Origin: RUG14300 sp964561145
Lineage (GTDB): Bacteria > Bacillota > Clostridia > Christensenellales > CAG-1252
Length of the DNA: 64,000 nucleotides
Direction: 5' to 3'
Assembly (NCBI GenBank): GCA_964561145.1
Contig: CAZLNZ010000001.1
Span: 222,347-286,346, forward strand
Below, piece by piece: positions 62,265 to 64,000 of the stretch. Numbering within the stretch: position 1 is the first letter of the stretch; each line of letters starts with the position of its first letter. The position numbers and the translations under genes are program-made. Below the pieces are notes generated by a model. The model ran no database searches, was not told the DNA's origin, and saw only the letters and a list, made by a program, of their open reading frames with translations.

Positions 62265-63491
62265 ATGCGATTAGATAGAATTATAAAAGATAAAGAAAGA
62301 TCTTACATTTATATGGAAAGATATGTAAATAATGGTTCTCCAAGTGGATTTGATAGAAAATATACATCATCTAAATATACTGCACCACGTGGGAAATCTC
62401 CTAATTTTAATCTTTTAGTGCTAAGATTTGACGAGAGTATTGAGATAAAAACAATTGGTGAAGATATTGATATTATTGACGAAAGATGTGTTTTTTGTCA
62501 TCCTGATAATCTTAATGATGCAATTTTTAAAGATATGCATGAACATTTTGATATTGTTGGCTATGTTCAAGTTGCACCAACTGCTAGCGCAAGGACTGTT
62601 AAATTGCTAGGTACAGATTATTTTGTTAAACTTGATTATATGGGATTTCTTGGTCGTATAAAAAGAAATCTTGATTATCAGCATTTATTATCAGCATATG
62701 AAGTAACAAGAGATATGTGTAATGGCATTGATAGTGGAACATATAATGAAAAATTTGGAGTGTTAAAAGAAAATAAGGGGCGCGTGGCATATTTGCCCCT
62801 AAAGGATGGAGGCTTTTATGAATTTGGATATCTTATTAGAGAGGCATATCCCCATCATCGCTTGAATGATAAAGAATTGTATTTAATTCCTGCATTTTCT
62901 TTGTTTTCAAAAGATTTATATGCACCAAAATACAAACCAATTTTGTTGCAATTATATGAATGTAGTGGTAAAAACATCAATGATTTTGCATTTAATGACA
63001 TTTTAGGGCCAATTATTGACTGTTATTTTGATGCACTTATAAATCATGGGTTTGGAATAGAAGCACATGCGCAAAATACGTTGGTTGCTATTAATTCAAA
63101 ATATCAAATAAAACTTATAGTGTTTCGTGATATGGAATCTGTAGATAAGGATTTACCACTAAGAAATTATCTTGGCGTATTGAGTCCCATCGATGCTTTA
63201 AAATATAAATGTCTTCGAGAAGATGATTATAACTATACAATTAAACATAGTTTTATGTTTGATTTTAAACTTGGAGAATACTTATTGTCTCCTATAATTG
63301 AATTATTATCAACAATTAATGGATTTGATCGTTCGGATATTATTGTGAAAATAAAAAATAAAAGTCAATCATACATATCTAGATTACCTGATGGATATTT
63401 TCCAAATGCTTGGTATAATTATGAAAATCGCCAATTTAACGACGGAGAAAAACGCCCATATATAAGTAATAATAATCCTAAATATCGTTAA
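62265..63491 (+). CDS. Short IucA/IucC-like (NIS synthetase) ligase
   Basis: 408 aa; siderophore NIS synthetases are usually about 580-620. ATG 62265 follows GCGGAG. Family-type motifs: CVFCHPDN (about residue 60), APTASARTV with KLDYMGFLGRIKRNL (the substrate/ATP region), and GIEAHAQNTLVAI followed by VFRDMESV, which matches the E-H-x-QN and RD signature of IucA/IucC. The C-terminal FhuF-like region is lacking. NIS enzymes adenylate a carboxylate and join it to an amine or alcohol. No other siderophore gene is nearby, so the product is probably not a classical siderophore. Last gene of the cargo operon. Confidence 0.7.
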   Translation: MRLDRIIKDKERSYIYMERYVNNGSPSGFDRKYTSSKYTAPRGKSPNFNLLVLRFDESIEIKTIGEDIDIIDERCVFCHPDNLNDAIFKDMHEHFDIVGYVQVAPTASARTVKLLGTDYFVKLDYMGFLGRIKRNLDYQHLLSAYEVTRDMCNGIDSGTYNEKFGVLKENKGRVAYLPLKDGGFYEFGYLIREAYPHHRLNDKELYLIPAFSLFSKDLYAPKYKPILLQLYECSGKNINDFAFNDILGPIIDCYFDALINHGFGIEAHAQNTLVAINSKYQIKLIVFRDMESVDKDLPLRNYLGVLSPIDALKYKCLREDDYNYTIKHSFMFDFKLGEYLLSPIIELLSTINGFDRSDIIVKIKNKSQSYISRLPDGYFPNAWYNYENRQFNDGEKRPYISNNNPKYR

Positions 63492-63609
63492 TAGCACTAC
63501 ACTGCACTACAAAAGTAATCGTTCTAACACTTAGGGGGTGTCGCTTTTTTACCTTGGGGTGTCGGAATTTTCAAGTAGGGGTGTCGTTTGTATCAAAATA
63601 GTAATGCAA
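63492..63609. repeat. Right inner array of 21-bp-type repeats
   Basis: An inverted unit (TAATCGTTCTAACAC, from 63517) is followed by three forward partial units GGGGTGTCG starting at 63536, 63557 and 63579 (spacing 21 and 22 bp). They are variants of the left-array unit GGTGTYRGAACGATTAC. No gene is seen here. Confidence 0.7.
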
Positions 63610-63625
63610 ACACATTAAAAAGATT

Positions 63626-63667
63626 AGTCTTGATACAATGAATAAAAGGTGTCAAGACTATTTTTTA
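63626..63667 (+). terminator. Terminator hairpin 1 of the right repeat
   Basis: Same 12-bp stem and loop as the hairpin after tRNA-Arg, with a T tract. It would close the cargo operon. Confidence 0.75.
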
Positions 63668-63717
63668 TGCTTTTTTAGGTGTTTTTAGGTCAAAATTGGC
63701 ATATTTCAAGAGAATTT

Positions 63718-63749
63718 CCATCAGATTTTATGGTCTGGTGGATTTTTTA
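63718..63749 (+). terminator. Terminator-like hairpin 2 of the right repeat
   Basis: TCCATCAGA / TCTGGTGGA with an 8-nt loop and six T; second of the pair, as in the left copy. Confidence 0.55.
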
Positions 63750-63824
63750 TTTGTTTTTGTATTAAAAATGTAGCCTTTCAAGTGACTTTTATCAGTAGGT
63801 GCTAGAACGATTACCCTAAGTAGC

Positions 63825-63935
63825 AGAACGACAACCTTTGGTTCTTGATAGTTGAACAAGCAGTAGTCCGTCACGATAAAAGCATAACATTCAAATTTAC
63901 AAACACAAAAGAAATAACGATAGCAGTCGAGTAAA
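63825..63935 (+). pseudogene. C-terminal fragment resembling a serine recombinase
   Basis: A 36-residue stretch with no start (preceded by an in-frame TAG) reads QNDNLWFLIVEQAV, then VRHDKSITFKFTNTKEITIAVE and TAA. The pattern LW..-VE..-V...DKS-ITF-F.n..EI at a C-terminus is typical of large serine recombinases of Clostridia. A perfect terminator hairpin overlaps the stop codon, as for a genuine gene end. The rest of the gene is absent, replaced by the right repeat. Identification rests on a short match. Confidence 0.45.
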
Positions 63936-63952
63936 TGACTGCTATTTTTTTA
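63921..63952 (+). terminator. Rho-independent terminator at the end of the recombinase-like fragment
   Basis: ATAGCAGTC / GACTGCTAT, 9-bp perfect stem, 8-nt loop, then seven T. Beyond it to 64000 nothing is recognised. Confidence 0.8.
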
Positions 63953-64000
63953 ATTGAATATTGTTGATAGAGTTTTGAAACAGTTACTAAGCTTATTTTG

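Larger units (their letters stand above)
58208..63836 (+). mobile_element. AT-rich accessory element behind tRNA-Arg
   Basis: The segment begins directly after the tRNA CCA, is visibly richer in A/T than the flanking core genes, and is bracketed by two imperfect direct repeats of about 227 bp plus 21-bp repeat arrays. Cargo: an excisionase-like HTH gene and a three-gene operon of unusual composition. No intact integrase or transposase lies inside; a fragment resembling a serine recombinase C-terminus is just outside at the right. Element borders are inferred from the repeats; a tRNA 3'-end duplication at the right was not found. Confidence 0.65.
63610..63836. repeat. Right copy of long direct repeat
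   Basis: Same orientation and content as 58204-58430: hairpin 1 (63626-63667), hairpin 2 (63718-63749) and two 21-bp units starting at 63799 and 63820. Similarity ends inside the second unit (AGAACGA), where the sequence switches to the recombinase-like fragment. Confidence 0.85.

Noticed and set aside
58393..63840. Integron attC sites
   Set aside because: GTTAGAAC-like cores resemble part of an attC site, but paired inverted R boxes with the GTTRRRY consensus and an integron integrase are missing.

Overview
The window looks like a chromosomal segment of a low-to-moderate GC Firmicutes (Clostridia-type) bacterium, probably an uncultured gut-associated lineage. This is inferred from the order murB-whiA-dnaE-pfkA, consensus sigma-A promoters (TTGNNN-N17-TATAAT, often with an extended -10), strong GGAGG-type ribosome binding sites, a tRNA-Arg with an encoded CCA, and very large cell-surface proteins. 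No species-level call is possible from sequence reading alone.

Region 1 (1-34630) is one apparent + strand operon of two giant surface proteins, a lipoprotein and a small multipass membrane protein resembling an ECF transporter substrate-binding (S) subunit. The first giant (open at the left edge, at least 4662 aa) carries beta-rich modules, a four-fold cysteine-rich repeat cassette and about 18 Ig-like repeats ending in GGYQ. The second (about 6275 aa) has a signal peptide, about 20 GLUG-type motifs, MBG/YDG-like C-terminal repeats and a C-terminal membrane anchor.

Region 2 (34631-58207) is ordinary core genome: a GH13 alpha-glucosidase, a DMT-family transporter, a hypothetical protein, dUTPase, a membrane-anchored DUF1508 protein, TcdA, UvrC, a HAD phosphatase, MurB, WhiA, DnaE, an ATP-type and a PPi-type phosphofructokinase, GalE, RlmD with an inserted ASCH-like domain, a His-rich CobW/COG0523 metallochaperone and a CobW-like protein fused to a TIGR03943/YcgQ-like domain. 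It ends with tRNA-Arg(CCG).

Region 3 (58208-63836) is an AT-rich accessory element placed directly behind the tRNA-Arg. It is bounded by two imperfect direct repeats of about 227 bp, each holding two terminator hairpins, and by arrays of 21-bp repeats. The cargo is a small excisionase/AlpA-like HTH protein followed by a tightly coupled three-gene operon: (i) an 805-aa protein with a glutamine-amidotransferase-like N-terminus, an alpha/alpha-toroid region with a QxxxGxW motif, and two C-terminal membrane helices; (ii) a serine hydrolase of the beta-lactamase/penicillin-binding fold; (iii) a short IucA/IucC-like (NIS synthetase) ligase. I do not recognise this combination as a described system. 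It is the best candidate in the window for a new conflict or small-molecule/peptide-modification system. A fragment resembling the C-terminus of a serine recombinase lies just outside the right repeat.
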